A DNA stretch of 64,000 nt from DASSUW01 sp963830725 (GCA_963830725.1 CAWHNO010000016.1:682001-746000), one strand, 5' to 3'. Shown: positions 38,153-47,309, numbered from the stretch's first letter. Numbers and translations: made by a program. The notes: generated by a model from the sequence alone, not told the origin.

Positions 38153-38182
38153 TGACTTAGAGCGCGCTCTAAGGCCTACGGT
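38153..38182 (+). promoter_or_regulatory. Likely MerR operator/promoter of the aldo-keto reductase gene
   Basis: A -35-like TTGACT at 38153-38158 is followed by an 18-bp perfect palindrome CTTAGAGCGCGCTCTAAG (38156-38173) and a -10-like TACGGT at 38177-38182. A dyad sitting in a long (18-19 bp) spacer is the hallmark of MerR-activated promoters. The divergent merR gene begins 15 bp to the left. Confidence 0.72.
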
Positions 38183-38189
38183 GAATCGC

Positions 38190-39270
38190 ATGGAACAGCG
38201 ACAACTGGGAACCAGCGGTCTGACCGTCTCCGCCCTCGGCCTCGGCTGCATGGGCATGTCCGCCTTCTACGGCACGACCGACACCGGCGAGTCGATCGCC
38301 GCCATCCACCGCGCGATCGAGCTCGGGGTGACGTTCCTCGACACCGCCGAGCTGTACGGGCCGCACGACAACGAGGAGCTGCTCGGCCGCGCGCTGGCCG
38401 GCCGCCGGGACGAGGTGGTCGATCGCGACCAAGTTCGGCGTCCTGCCCGCCGCCGACGGCCCGGCGGGGCGAAGGCTCGACGGCACGCCGGCCAACGTCC
38501 GGCGCTCTATTGAGGGATCGCTGCGGCGGCTCGGCACCGACCACGTCGATCTCTACTACCAGCACCGGATCGACCCGGACACGCCGATCGAGGAGACGGT
38601 CGGCGGGCTGGCCGAGCTGGTGGCCGAGGGCAAGGTGCGATACATCGGGCTCAGCGAGGCGGCGCCGGACACGATCCGCGCCGCCCACGCCGTGTACCCG
38701 CTGGCCGCCGTCCAGAGCGAGTACTCGCTGTTCACGCGCGACGTCGAGGACGACGTGCTGCCGACGCTGCGCGAGCTCGGCATCGGCCTGGTCGCCTACT
38801 CGCCGCTCGGGCGCGGCTACCTGTCCGGCCGCTTCGCCTCGGCCGACGAGCTCGACGCCGACGACTGGCGCCGCACGCAGCCGCGCTTCCGCGGCGAGAA
38901 CGCCGAGCGCAACAGCGCGCTGGCGGCCCGGGTGTCGGAGCTGGCCGCGGAGAAGGGCGTCACGCCGGCCCAGCTCGCGCTCGCGTGGGTGCTCGCCCAG
39001 GGCGACGACATCGTCCCGATCCCCGGCACCAAGCGGCGCAGCTACCTCGAGCAGAACGCCGGCGCGCTCGACGTCGAGCTGTCGGCCGAAGAGCTCGAGC
39101 AGGTGGCCGAGGCGATCGCGGCGCCGGCCGGCGCGCGCTACGACGAGAGCGGGATGCGAGCGGTCAACGTTGAAGCGCGGCGTGGCCGGGGGCGGCGCGT
39201 CGTCAGCCTCCCGGAGCAGCGCTGCAAGCTCGCTGCGCTTCGCGCTCGAAGGTCGTGCTTCGAGCTGTGA
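38190..39270 (+). CDS. Aldo/keto reductase (frameshifted near 38420)
   Basis: About 355 residues from ATG 38190 (GTG 38181 also possible). AKR features: GLGCMGMSAFYG, catalytic Asp and Tyr in FLDTAELYGPH, Lys in TKFGVLP, His in YYQHRIDPD, and NADPH-site IVPIPGTKRRSYLEQN. The TIM-barrel sequence resembles the AKR13-like YajO/quinone-linked reductases that act on aldehydes. The final 30 residues (RRGRGRRVVSLPEQR) exceed the family's usual end at MRAVN and may be out of frame. Expected to be activated by the divergent MerR protein. Confidence 0.87.
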
Positions 39271-39294
39271 GCGCGAGCAACGCTCCGGCATCGC

Positions 39295-39693
39295 TCAGCC
39301 GGGCGGCTTCAGCTTGCGCCAGCCGCCCGCGCGGTTGTTGGCGATGATCTGCTCGAACATGCGCTTGAGCGCCCTGGCGTTGATCTCCTCGCCGGCTCGG
39401 ATCGGCGACCGTACGAGCCGTCTTGTTCCCGTGGCCGCCCGTGATGATGCCCTCGGGGTCGGGAACGATCGCGCCGTCGTAGAGGAAGACGTTGACATGA
39501 TCCTTGGCGGCGAGCAGGGCGCAGACGTTGCCTTCGAGCACGAAGTACGGCTGCACCCTGCGCTTGATCGTCTCCTGCACCTCCGGGTCGGCGGCGTGGA
39601 CGAGCTCGCGCACCTCGGTGGCAGATCGCCTGCTGCCAATGCGGGGAGCGCGTCGATGTAGGCGTCGACGCGCGGGTCCTTTTCGTAGGTCAT
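39295..39693 (-). CDS. DUF1801 family protein (frameshifted)
   Basis: Start ATG 39693 (MTYEKDPRVDAYIDALPALA). The middle lies in a second frame: VRELVHAADPEVQETIKRRV, FVLEGNVCALLAAKDHVNVF, DGAIVPDPEGIITGGHGNKT; the end returns to the first frame with ALKRMFEQIIANNRAGGWRK. Matches the DUF1801 alpha/beta fold, a second member in this window after 1979-2437. Function unknown. Confidence 0.75.
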   Translation of the reverse strand: MTYEKDPRVDAYIDALPALAAGDLPPRCASSSTPPTRRCRRRSSAGCSRTSCSKATSAPCSPPRIMSTSSSTTARSFPTPRASSRAATGTRRLVRSPIRAGEEINARALKRMFEQIIANNRAGGWRKLKPPG

Positions 39694-39971
39694 CGACCGC
39701 CAAGTATCCCGCCAAGGTCGCCGTGCATTCGAGCGGCCGCACGTCGTTGTCGCGCATCCTCGTTGTCGTGTCCGACAACGTCGGCGGAAGACTCGCGGCC
39801 TTATCGCACTCGCCGCAGCTCAGTTCGGCGATTTGGGCGTCAGTAGGACGACCGCACCTGCCGACCGTCCCATCCTGGTGTCCCGCTGGCACACCAGGAT
39901 GGGACAGTCGCCGTTGGAAATCCTCCAACGGCGGTCGACGTCTGGCTCGCCGTCGATCGCTACAAGGCCGG
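39694..39971. other. Intergenic region carrying paired hairpins
   Basis: 278 bp upstream of the DUF1801 gene and downstream of the helical-protein gene on the same strand. Besides the hairpins at 39867-39933, nothing coding is supported. Part of it is the template of the inverted degenerate copy at 37156-37320. Confidence 0.5.
39867..39933. repeat. Two adjacent perfect hairpins (REP-like motif B)
   Basis: First hairpin: 15-bp arms GTCCCATCCTGGTGT (39867-39881) and ACACCAGGATGGGAC (39891-39905) around a 9-base loop. Second: 10-bp arms CGCCGTTGGA (39909-39918) and TCCAACGGCG (39924-39933) around AATCC. Twin stem-loops of this kind are typical of REP/BIME elements. The first resembles the TCCTGG...CCAGGA palindrome at 56564-56618. 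Confidence 0.7.
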
Positions 39972-40430
39972 TCAGCGGCCGAGCGTGCGCAGGAAGCGCG
40001 CGGCCACGTCCGGGAGCGGGCCTACGAGCTCGCGCACCTCGGCCAGGCCGGCGCGCAGCTCGGGGTCGCCGACCTCGACCGGCAGCATCGAGTCCTGGAG
40101 CCCGGCCAGGAGGTCGTCCGCCTCCGCCAGCGCCTCGGCGGCACGGTCGACGAACCCGCGGGCGCGCTGCGACGGCAGGCCCGCGGAGGCCTGCTCGAAC
40201 GCCCGGGTGGGCAGACCATGGCGCTGGGCGAAGCCGGAGTGGACGCGCTGCGCCCGGCCGTACGCACGCTGCGCGGGCCGGAACAGCTGCTCCTCGAACC
40301 GGTCGGCGGTCGCGTCGTCGAGCTCCTCGTAGGCGGCGCCGAGCGCGGCGAGCGCGGCGCCGATCTCGTCGGTCGCCTCGGCCACGGTGTCGAGCAGCTC
40401 CTGGCGCGCGTCGCTGGTCCGGTAGGCCAT
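39972..40430 (-). CDS. Helical hypothetical protein (152 aa)
   Basis: ATG 40430, MAYRTSDARQELLDTVAEAT, then an almost entirely helical Ala/Glu/Leu/Arg sequence with AYEELDDATADRFEEQLFRP and DRAAEALAEADDLLAGLQDS, ending PLPDVAARFLRTLGR. No membrane segment or Cys. It looks like a four-helix bundle; I do not recognise the family. A degenerate partial copy of its 3' half sits at 37412-37601, disrupted by stops. Confidence 0.65.
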   Translation of the reverse strand: MAYRTSDARQELLDTVAEATDEIGAALAALGAAYEELDDATADRFEEQLFRPAQRAYGRAQRVHSGFAQRHGLPTRAFEQASAGLPSQRARGFVDRAAEALAEADDLLAGLQDSMLPVEVGDPELRAGLAEVRELVGPLPDVAARFLRTLGR

Positions 40431-40498
40431 GCGCTCAATGTAATGGTGTTAGGGATTCCCCCGATGCGCGGCGGGCGCCCGGGCGCGACGATCCGTGC

Positions 40499-40777
40499 AT
40501 GATCGAGACCGCCACGTCCGTGACCGTCATCCACGGCGCCATGCTCAGCTTCGAGACCGTCGCGGCCGAGCCCGCCGGTGCCGCCGTGCGCGTGCACGAG
40601 CAGCACGAGACGCTGCTGCGCGTGATCGACGGCGCGGTGGCGCTCGAGATCGGCGGCTCGGTTCGCGCGCTGGCGCTCGAGGGCGAGGCCCGGATCGACC
40701 GCGGCGTGCCGCACCGGATCTGGAGCGCCGGCACCGGCGAAGCGCGGATCGTGCAGGAGTTCCGGCTCACGGCGTGA
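40499..40777 (+). CDS. Small cupin-domain protein
   Basis: 92 residues from ATG 40499. A single cupin barrel: VRVHEQHETLLRVIDGAVAL supplies the HxH-like metal site (His and Glu), and GEARIDRGVPHRIWSAGTGE the second motif with the conserved His. Its stop overlaps the end of the convergent ABC ATPase gene by 11 bp. Substrate unknown. Confidence 0.8.
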   Translation: MIETATSVTVIHGAMLSFETVAAEPAGAAVRVHEQHETLLRVIDGAVALEIGGSVRALALEGEARIDRGVPHRIWSAGTGEARIVQEFRLTA

Positions 40778-41738
40778 AGCGCCGCACGCCGGCCTCGACG
40801 AGGCCGAGCCGCAGCGGCTCTCCGACGCGCAGCCGCGCACGGCCCGCGAGCACGGTGACAAGCCGCTCGCCGGCGTCCGTGTCGACTCCCACGAGCGTCT
40901 CGCGGCCGAGCGCCTCGACGTAGGCGACGCGGCCCTCGATCGGGCCGAGCAGTCCGTCCCTCCACGGGCGCACGTGCTCCGGCCGCACCCCGAGCACGGC
41001 TCCGTCCCGGGTCAGGAAGCTCATCGGCGGGCTGCCGATGAACCCGCCCACGAACCGGTTCGCGGGCTCGTCGTAGACCTGCTCGGGCGTCCCGACCTGC
41101 TCGAGCGCGCCCTCGTTCATGACCGCGAGCCGGTCCCCGAGCGTCAGCGCCTCGAGCTGGTCGTGGGTGACGTAGATCGTCGTCGTGCCGACGTCGCGCT
41201 GCAGGCGCCTGATCTCGGCGCGCGCCTGCACGCGCAGCTGGGCGTCGAGGTTGGAGAGCGGCTCGTCCATCAGCAGCACGCGCGGCTCGCGCACCAGCGC
41301 GCGGCCCAGCGCGACCCGCTGCTGCTGGCCGCCCGAGAGCTCGCGCGGGCGGCGGCCGAGCAGGCCCGCGAGGCCGAGCGTCTCGGACGTCTCGTCCACC
41401 CGCCGGGAGATCTCCTCACGCGGCAGGCGCCGCCGCCGCAGCCCGAACGCCATGTTGTCGCGCACGGTCATCTGCGGGTACAGCGCGTAGTCCTGGAACA
41501 CCATCGCCACGTCGCGCTCGCGCGGCACGACGTCGTTGACCACCCGGTCCGCGATCTCGATCCGCCCGCCGTCGACCGCCTCCAGCCCCGCCAGCATCCG
41601 CAGCGCGGTCGTCTTGCCCGAGCCCGACGGGCCGACCAGCACCATCAGCTCGCCGTCGGCGACCTCGAGCGTGAGCGAGCGCACCGCCTCGACGTCGCCG
41701 AACCGCTTGCTCACCTCCCGGAACGCGACCGACGCCAT
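40767..41738 (-). CDS. Sugar ABC transporter ATP-binding protein (MalK/UgpC-like)
   Basis: 323 residues from ATG 41738. Motifs: Walker A GPSGSGKTTALR, Q-loop MVFQDYALYPQMTVRDN, signature LSGGQQQRVALGRAL, Walker B VLLMDEPLSNLDAQLR, switch His YVTHDQLEAL. The C-terminal TOBE/MalK domain (GVRPEHVRPW) is shortened relative to the usual 360-370 residues. Last gene of the sugar operon, 4 bp after the preceding permease stop. Confidence 0.92.
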   Translation of the reverse strand: MASVAFREVSKRFGDVEAVRSLTLEVADGELMVLVGPSGSGKTTALRMLAGLEAVDGGRIEIADRVVNDVVPRERDVAMVFQDYALYPQMTVRDNMAFGLRRRRLPREEISRRVDETSETLGLAGLLGRRPRELSGGQQQRVALGRALVREPRVLLMDEPLSNLDAQLRVQARAEIRRLQRDVGTTTIYVTHDQLEALTLGDRLAVMNEGALEQVGTPEQVYDEPANRFVGGFIGSPPMSFLTRDGAVLGVRPEHVRPWRDGLLGPIEGRVAYVEALGRETLVGVDTDAGERLVTVLAGRARLRVGEPLRLGLVEAGVRRFTP

Positions 41739-41742
41739 CAGA

Positions 41743-42519
41743 TCAGCCCTTGACGGCCCCCGTGAGCATGCCGCGGATGAAGTGGCGCTGCAGGAACAGG
41801 TAGACGAGCACCACCGGCACCGCGACGATCACCGCGCCGGCCGCGAGCAGCCCCTCGTCGCTCGTGTTGCGGCCCTGGAAGAAGGCGAGCCCGAGCGGCG
41901 CGGTGCGCAGCGACTCATCCGACACCATGACGAGCGCCAGCAGGAACTCGTTCCAGGTCCACATGAACACCAGCACCACCATCGTCAGCACCGCCGGTCG
42001 CCCGAGCGGCAGGATCACGCGCCACAGCGTCACCCAGCTCGAGGAGCCGTCGAGCCGCGCCGCCTCGACCAGCGAGCGCGGCACGGCGCGGAAGAAGGCG
42101 CGCATCCAGAAGGTGCCGAACGCGGTCGAGAGCGCGGCCTGCGGCAGGATCAGCGCCCAGTAGGTGTCGGTCAGCCCGACGTCGCGCAGGTCGTAGTAGA
42201 GCGGCACGATCGTCGCCTCCAGCGGCACCATCAGCCCGAGCAGGAACAGGTAGAAGAGCGCCACGTGGCCGCGGAAGCGCATCTGCCCGAAGGCGTAGCC
42301 GGCCAGGATCGAGACCGTCGTCGAGATCGCCACCACCGAGACCGTGACGATCGCGCTCGAGCGCAGGTAGGTGCCGAAGTGGCCCTCGTCCCAGGCGGTG
42401 CCGAAGTTCCCCGGCTCGCCGAGCGCGAGCAGGACGATCCGTACGACCGGCGCCAGCGCGATCAGCGCGAAGACCCCGAGCACGACGTGGGCGAGGAACT
42501 GCTCGCGGCGGTCGATCAC
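41743..42519 (-). CDS. Carbohydrate ABC transporter permease (MalG type)
   Basis: 258 residues from GTG 42519, whose start overlaps the previous stop (GTGA). Six membrane helices and the EAA coupling loop SLVEAARLDGSSSWVTLWRV are present, along with the N-terminal long arm typical of MalG-type subunits and the C-terminal FLQRHFIRGMLTGAVKG, which is highly conserved in this family. Works with the MalF-type partner encoded just upstream. Confidence 0.92.
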   Translation of the reverse strand: MIDRREQFLAHVVLGVFALIALAPVVRIVLLALGEPGNFGTAWDEGHFGTYLRSSAIVTVSVVAISTTVSILAGYAFGQMRFRGHVALFYLFLLGLMVPLEATIVPLYYDLRDVGLTDTYWALILPQAALSTAFGTFWMRAFFRAVPRSLVEAARLDGSSSWVTLWRVILPLGRPAVLTMVVLVFMWTWNEFLLALVMVSDESLRTAPLGLAFFQGRNTSDEGLLAAGAVIVAVPVVLVYLFLQRHFIRGMLTGAVKG

Positions 42520-43346
42520 GTGCGGGCCGCCCGGTCGGCGAGCTGGTTGATCCCCACCGAGAGCGCGAAGATGACGGCGGCGAGGCAGACCCCGACGGCC
42601 GCCGCGCTGCCGACCGCCCCGGTCTCGAACGCGCGCTCGTAGACCTCGAGCGCGGGGACGACGGTCGCGTTGCCGGGACCGCCGCCGGTCGTGAGGTAGA
42701 CGATGTCGAAGTTGCGCAGGGCGGCGATCACGAGCAGCGTGAGCGCGACCGCGATCTCCCCGCGCAGCGCCGGCAGCGTGACCGCGAAGAACTCGCGCAC
42801 CGGCCCGGCGCCGTCGACGCGCGCGGCGTCGTAGAGCGAGCGCGGGATCCGCTGCACGCCGGCCATGAACAGCACGAAGCAGAGGCCGTAGGCGACCCAC
42901 GTGCCGATCAGGCCGACCGCCGGCAGCGCGAGGTCGAAGTCGCCGAGCCAGCCCGTCGGCTGGTAGATCAGACGCCACGTGATCGCCACCACCACGAGCG
43001 CGATCACCTGCGGCAGGAAGAGGATCGTGCGCAGCGCCGCCAGGCCGTACACGCGCGTGCGCGACGCGGCGGCGGCCAGCGCCAGGCCGATCACCACCGG
43101 CAGCACGGCGTAGAAGAAGAGCAGCACCGCCGAGTGCAGGAACGCGCGCCGCAGGACCGGCTCGCTCACCACCGCCTCGTAGTTGTCGAGCCCGACCCAC
43201 TCGCCCTCCGTCACGCCGTCCCACGCGAACAGCGAGATCCAGCCTGCATGGGCCAGCGGAGCCAGCACGAAGAGGCCGAACAGCGCCAGCGCGGGCAGCA
43301 GGTACAGGTAGGCGACGCGGCGCGGCTCGCCCGGCGGCCGGCTCAT
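42516..43346 (-). CDS. Carbohydrate ABC transporter permease (MalF type)
   Basis: 276 residues from ATG 43346 (overlaps the preceding stop, ATGA). Six helices beginning AYLYLLPALALFGLFVLAPL; EAA loop SLYDAARVDGAGPVREFFAV; conserved RNFDIVYLTTGGGPGNAT near the C-terminus, a CUT1-family sugar permease signature. Inner-membrane half of the importer. Confidence 0.92.
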   Translation of the reverse strand: MSRPPGEPRRVAYLYLLPALALFGLFVLAPLAHAGWISLFAWDGVTEGEWVGLDNYEAVVSEPVLRRAFLHSAVLLFFYAVLPVVIGLALAAAASRTRVYGLAALRTILFLPQVIALVVVAITWRLIYQPTGWLGDFDLALPAVGLIGTWVAYGLCFVLFMAGVQRIPRSLYDAARVDGAGPVREFFAVTLPALRGEIAVALTLLVIAALRNFDIVYLTTGGGPGNATVVPALEVYERAFETGAVGSAAAVGVCLAAVIFALSVGINQLADRAART

Positions 43347-44661
43347 CCGGTGAACTTCTCGAAGTCCCCTTGCAGCGCCGCGGTGAACTCGTCCGGCGAC
43401 CGGCGTCCCGCCATCAGCTGCTGGACCTCGGCGGTGATCGTGTCGTAGAAGGTCGGGGTCGCGTAGTCGAGATAGGGCACCATGCCGTCGGCGTCGGCGA
43501 GCGTGCGCCAGGCCTCGAACACGTCCTCCCCGGCGGCGCCCTGCGGCTGGGCCGCGGCCGGCATGGCCGGCAGGTTGCCGGTCCGCACCAGCACGTCGGC
43601 CGCGTTGGCGTCGGTGAGGAAGTCGATGTAGGCGGCGGCCACGTCCGGCTTCTCGGCCTTGGCGGTGATCGTGAACGGCAGGCCCTCGCCCCCGAGCGAC
43701 TGCACGGGGCCGCCGTCCTGCCCGGGGACGAGCATGAAGCCGAGCCTGTCGCCCATCAGGTCGGTGAGATCGCGCTGCAGCCACGTGCCCGCGATCAGGA
43801 ACGGGCCGGCGCCCTCGGCGAACTGCTGGTACGCCGGGTCGTAGCCGACGCCGTTGAAGTTCTTGGTGAAGTAGCCCGCCTCCGCCCACTCCTGCAGCTT
43901 GGCCGCCGCCTGCTCGTTCTCGGGCGTGGCGAACGTCGCCCCCTCGCGCCCGAAGACGAAGTCGCGCACCTGGTCGGCGGGCGTGAACGCGTTCTGCACG
44001 GCCTGGAACTCGTGGATTCCGGGCCAGCCGTCGAGGTTGCCGAACGAGATCGGCACCTCACCGCGGCCCTTGGCATCGGCGAGCATCTGCTCGAGCTGCT
44101 CGAACGTGGCGGGCGGCTCGGCGACCATGTCGCGGTTGTAGAACAGGCCGACCATCTCGCCCACCTGGGACAGGCCGTAGAGCTCGCCGTCGCCGAAGGT
44201 GGCGGCGTCGGACGAGAAGCGGTTGAGGTCGAGCAGCACCGGCGCGTAGCGGTCGGCCCAGCCGTACGCCTCGGCGTACTCGTCGAGGGGCCGCAACAGG
44301 CCGCCCTTGACCAGCTGGCCCATGACCTGGCGGCCCTGGTTGGCCTGCACGACGTCGGGCGCCCTGTCCCCCGACACCGCCAGCTTGAGCGTCGTGTTGA
44401 GGTCGGTGAACGACTTGGCGACGCGCTTGATCGTCACGTTCGGGTACTTCGCCTGGAACTGCCGGTTCAGCGTCTCGATCTGCCGCCGCTGGCCGCCGCG
44501 GACCTCCTGGTCCCAGACGGTGAGCGTGACCGGCGCCGGCCGCCGCGACGTCGACCTTGCCCGCGCCGCGGTCGGAGCTCTCGGGCTCGGGCGCGTCCTC
44601 GCCGGGAGCGCCGCAGCCCGCGAGCAGGAGCGCCAGCAGCAGGACGATCAGGCAGGCGCAT
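43343..44661 (-). CDS. Sugar-binding lipoprotein of ABC importer (frameshifted at N-terminus)
   Basis: About 438 residues. ATG 44661 overlaps the PfkB stop (TGATG). After shifts near 44650 and 44540 the N-terminus reads LIVLLLALLLAGCGAPG, a lipobox with Cys for lipid anchoring, then TLTVWDQEVRGGQRRQIETL and NRQFQAKYPNVTIKR. The long frame continues with DVVQANQGRQVMGQLVKGGL, LYGLSQVGEMVGLFYNRDMV and AGPFLIAGTWLQRDLTDLMG, matching CUT1 (MalE/UgpB-like) binding proteins. Ligand probably a di- or oligosaccharide or glucoside. Confidence 0.87.
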
Positions 44662-45547
44662 CAGGCCGGCAGCGGCGGCAGCCCGCGCTGCGCGCCCTCC
44701 TCGAGCAGCCGCTCGCGCGACACCGCCCCGCCGGTGCCGGTGTGCGAGCCGACGGACAGCCCGGCGTACAGGTTCGCCCACGCGATCGCGACCTCGGGCT
44801 CGGCGCCGAGCAGGTCCGCCCACGCGAGCGCCGCGGCGAACAGGTCGCCGGCCCCCGTCGTGTCGAGCACCGGTACCGCGTCACATCCGCTGACCGTGAT
44901 CGAGCGGCCGTCGACCACGGCCGCGGCACCGTCCGGCCCGAGCGTGACCGCCACGATCTCGGCCACCGAGGCGAGCCGCTCGGCCGCCTCGGCCGGCGTC
45001 GGGGCGCCGGTCAGCACGCCCGCCTCGCGGCGGTTGACGATCAGCGCGCGCGGCCGGCGCTCGACGCTGCGGCAGCCGCCCCGCGAACGCCCGCGCGTCG
45101 TCGTCTCCGCAGGTGATGAACGCGCACACGTCGTCGGGCACGATGTCGATCTGCTCCAACGTGGCCGCGACGGCGCGCGGCGACAGCGGCTCGAGGTCGG
45201 CGGCGCGGGCGCGCACGCCCGGGTCGACGGTCACCATCGAGCGCTCGCCGGCCGACCGGCATGACCACCGTGGTCGGCGTGCGCGTCCCGCGCGGCTCGC
45301 TCAGCAGGACGCCCTCGTCCTCGAGCTCGCGCCGCACGTAGCGGCCCGCGAGGTCGTCGCCGAGCGGCGCGACGAGCGCCGACGTCAGCCCGAGCCGCTT
45401 CGCCCCGACCGCGGTGATCGCCCCGCCGCCGGGCGAGCGCAGCATGTCGCCCGCGAACCGCTCCTCGCCCGGTCCGGGCAGCGCCTCGAGCCCGACGAAG
45501 GTGATGTCGAGGTAGGCGGGGGTCAGGACGGCGAGATCGACGTTCAC
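44661..45547 (-). CDS. PfkB-family carbohydrate kinase (frameshifted)
   Basis: About 295 residues from GTG 45547, overlapping the GH4 stop. N-terminal half: AYLDITFVGLEALPGPGEER, SPGGGAITAVGAKRLGLTSA and LVAPLGDDLAGRYVRRELED. C-terminal half: LIVNRREAGVLTG and the catalytic/anion-hole motif DTTGAGDLFAAALAWA with the Asp base. Frame changes fall near 45255 and 45065. Ribokinase-like enzymes phosphorylate sugars or nucleosides; in this operon a kinase could act on the imported or released sugar. Confidence 0.85.
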
Positions 45548-46869
45548 GCGAAGCGTTCCTCCAGGAACTTGAGGCGAGCACGGTACTCGCCGAAGATCGC
45601 CCGCGCGGCCGACACGGACGGAACGAGCGGATGAAGCGCGAGCGCCTTGACGGCGAGCTCCGTCGAGCCCGTGAGCGCCGCCTCGATCGTCGCCCGCTCG
45701 ACGGCCTTGACCGTCTCGATCAGCGCCTCGGGCGTGGTCGGGCACCGGGCCGACGGCCAGCGGGCGGGCGCCGCCGGCGCCGACGATGCACGGCACCTCG
45801 ACCACCGCGCTCGCATCGAGGAAGGACAGAGCCGAGCGGTTGGCGACGTTGAGGACCCGCACGGCGCCCCGCGTTGGAGGCGATCGCCTCCACGACGGCG
45901 AGCGCCTCGGCCTCGTAGCCGCCCGGCTCGTCCGGATCGTGCGCGTGCGCCCTCGAGCCCGTTGCGGGCCTCGGCCATGTAGGTGCGGTCGCGCTCGTCC
46001 TTCGTCGCGCGCCACAGCGCGAGCGCCTGCTCGGGCGTACCGGAGCGCGTCTCGTAGAAGCTGCGCTGCTGCTCGAGCAGGTAGGCCCCGCGCGGGCGGT
46101 CCCCCAGCGCGGCCACGGTCTCGGCCTCGAAGTAGAAGTAGTAGAGGTACTCGTTGGGCACCATGCCGAGCGAGCGCAGCCACTCGGCGCCGAACAGCCG
46201 GCCCTCCTCGAGCGCGTCGAGCGCGTCGTCGTCGGCCAGCAGCTCCGGCAGGCGGTCGCCGGAGCCGTCGCGCACCGCCTTCAACCACCCGAGGTGGTTG
46301 AGGCCGAAGTAGTCGAACGACAGCCGCTCGGGTGCGGTGTGGAGCGCGGCGGCGACGCGGCGGCAGAGCGCCGACGGCGTGTCGCAGATGCCGATCGCGC
46401 GGTCGCCGACCACCTGCTGGAGGGCCTCGGTGATGATCCCCGCGGGGTTCGTGAAGTTGACGATCCACGCGCCGGGCGCGCGACGGTCGACGCGCTCGGC
46501 GACGTCGAGCACGGCCGGGATCGTCCGCAGGGCGAAGCAGATGCCGCCCGGCCCGGTCGTCTCCTGCCCGAGCACGCCGTGCCCGAGCGGAACGCCCTCG
46601 TCGACCGTGCGGCCCTCGAGCCCGCCGACGCGGACTGCGGTGAACACGAAGTCCGCCCCCTCGATCGCGTCGTCGAGGTCGGTCGTGGCCCGGAACGGCA
46701 CCCGGTCGCCGTGCTCGGCGGCCTGGCCCTCGAGCACCTCCGCGATCCGATCGAGCCGCTCGGCGTCGACGTCGTGCAGCACGATCTCGTCGAATGGACG
46801 GCGCTCGAGCAGAGCGCCGTAGATGAGCGGGACCCTGAACCCGCCGCCTCCGATGATGGCCAGCTTCAC
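45544..46869 (-). CDS. GH4-family glycosidase (6-phospho-beta-glucosidase-like), frameshifted
   Basis: About 440 residues from GTG 46869. GH4 features: NAD-binding LAIIGGGGFRVPLIYGAL, FTAVRVGGLEGR, QETTGPGGICFALRTIP, WIVNFTNPAGI, the metal-ligand Cys in GICDTP and metal-ligand His in YFGLNHLGWL, then a helical C-terminus ending FGEYRARLKFLEERFA. Frame changes lie near 45735, 45870 and 45955. These enzymes use NAD+ and Mn2+ in an oxidation-elimination mechanism. Most act on 6-phospho-glycosides made by PTS import; here the genes around encode ABC uptake and a kinase. Confidence 0.88.
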   Translation of the reverse strand: MKLAIIGGGGFRVPLIYGALLERRPFDEIVLHDVDAERLDRIAEVLEGQAAEHGDRVPFRATTDLDDAIEGADFVFTAVRVGGLEGRTVDEGVPLGHGVLGQETTGPGGICFALRTIPAVLDVAERVDRRAPGAWIVNFTNPAGIITEALQQVVGDRAIGICDTPSALCRRVAAALHTAPERLSFDYFGLNHLGWLKAVRDGSGDRLPELLADDDALDALEEGRLFGAEWLRSLGMVPNEYLYYFYFEAETVAALGDRPRGAYLLEQQRSFYETRSGTPEQALALWRATKDERDRTYMAEARNGLEGARARSGRAGRLRGRGARRRGGDRLQRGAPCGSSTSPTARLCPSSMRARWSRCRASSAPAAPARWPSARCPTTPEALIETVKAVERATIEAALTGSTELAVKALALHPLVPSVSAARAIFGEYRARLKFLEERFA

Positions 46870-47222
46870 GCAGGCAGGATATCTGCGATCCCCGCGGCCG
46901 ATAGCTCGGCCTTGGGGAGGAACCCGGCGGCGGGAGTGCAGTCGAGGCAGGGCCCGTAGTCGCTGGCCTCGCGGCTCGAGGTGAGCACCACCGCGGGCTT
47001 GTCGTCGTGCTCGCACATGCGCTCGGCCACCTCGAAGCCGTCGATGTCGGGGAGCTGCACGTCGAGCAGTACGAAGTCCGGGCGCAGCGCGCGCGCAGCG
47101 TCGATCGCCGTCATCCCGTCGGCCGCCTCGCCCACGACGACGTACCCCTCGAGCTCGAGCAGCCGACGTGCGGCGGCCCGGAAGCCCGGGTGGTCGTCGA
47201 CGATCAGGACGGTTGCTGCCAT
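46866..47222 (-). CDS. Stand-alone receiver-domain response regulator
   Basis: 118 residues from ATG 47222: a single REC domain without an output domain. It has the acidic pair VLIVDDHPGFRAAARRL, phosphoacceptor Asp in DFVLLDVQLPDIDGFEVAER, conserved Ser/Thr in VVLTSS and Lys in GFLPKAELS. Its TGA overlaps the GH4 start (GTGA), making it the first gene of the sugar operon in this strand order. CheY-like stand-alone receivers act by protein contact; the coupling to sugar genes is unusual. Confidence 0.88.
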   Translation of the reverse strand: MAATVLIVDDHPGFRAAARRLLELEGYVVVGEAADGMTAIDAARALRPDFVLLDVQLPDIDGFEVAERMCEHDDKPAVVLTSSREASDYGPCLDCTPAAGFLPKAELSAAGIADILPA

Positions 47223-47309
47223 GAGGAGAGTTTGGTGATCGCCCCCTCTTTTCCCAAGGATGCCAACATCCGAACCTCTGGGACGGGCAACCGCACCCTC
47301 GCGCCCGGT

